DNA of 5,709 bases from Christensenella sp. UBA7597 (GTDB taxonomy: Bacteria; Bacillota; Clostridia; Christensenellales; Borkfalkiaceae), in the NCBI GenBank assembly GCA_002474405.1, contig DLQW01000037.1:13002-18710 (forward strand), read 5' to 3'. Shown here one piece after another: positions 5,648 to 5,709 of the stretch (positions are counted from its first letter, which is position 1; every line of letters begins with the position of its first letter). A model generated the notes under the pieces. It worked only from the letters and a program-made list of their open reading frames with translations. It had not been told where the DNA came from and ran no database searches. Made by a program: the position numbers and the translations under genes.

Positions 5648-5709
5648 GAACGATCCGCTTTATCGAGCGGCTGTAAAATATTGCGATAAACGGCTTATAG
5701 CCAAGCTTA

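Noticed and set aside
5625..5709. Separate gene starting at ATG 5625 and open to the right edge
   Set aside because: No ribosome site precedes it, it overlaps the strong 5573 start and too little sequence is available. It is kept only as part of the frame-break observation.

Overview
The window looks like ordinary chromosomal DNA from an endospore-forming Gram-positive (Bacillota, Clostridia-like) bacterium. It carries an intact sporulation sigma factor of the SigK type, a lipoprotein solute-binding protein with a lipobox, strong AGGAG-type ribosome sites and one textbook sigma-A promoter. Base composition is moderate and the codon style is uniform (GAA, AAA, GGC, GCG, CCG frequent), with no compositional sign of recent transfer. 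A finer placement, for example among uncultured gut Clostridia, would be a guess.

Layout, all genes on the + strand. (1) 1-192: leader region with a GC-rich hairpin at the left edge, a sigma-E/sigma-K-like promoter near 94-124 and a palindromic 5' leader. No gene can be defended there. (2) 193-924: sigK, uninterrupted and with a hydrophobic pro-sequence. (3) 925-1030: a near-perfect sigma-A promoter serving the next gene. (4) 1031-2605: malQ (GH77 4-alpha-glucanotransferase), closed by a strong intrinsic terminator at 2641-2685. (5) 2790-4055: a sugar-binding lipoprotein of the MalE type. (6) 4056-4154: an intergenic region with an orphan Shine-Dalgarno sequence and a hairpin plus T-tract, probably a leaky terminator. 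(7) 4155-5574/5576: a MalF-type permease with an extended N-terminus. (8) 5573 onward: start of a second gene, overlapping the permease stop by 4 nt and preceded by a strong ribosome site. By position it should be the MalG-type partner permease, but its frame closes after 24 codons.

Genes 4-8 form a maltodextrin uptake and processing locus. The lipoprotein captures the sugar outside the cell, the permease pair carries it through the membrane, and MalQ rearranges the imported maltodextrins in the cytoplasm. No ATPase and no LacI/MalR-type regulator lies in the window. A shared MsmX-type ATPase encoded elsewhere is usual for this transporter family in Bacillota. sigK is a separate transcription unit. 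Its nearness to malQ does not by itself imply a functional link, because malQ has its own vegetative promoter.

No undescribed system was recognised. The points most worth a second look are the broken second-permease start at the right edge, the structured region between the binding-protein and permease genes, and the sigma-E/SpoIIID-like control region in front of sigK.
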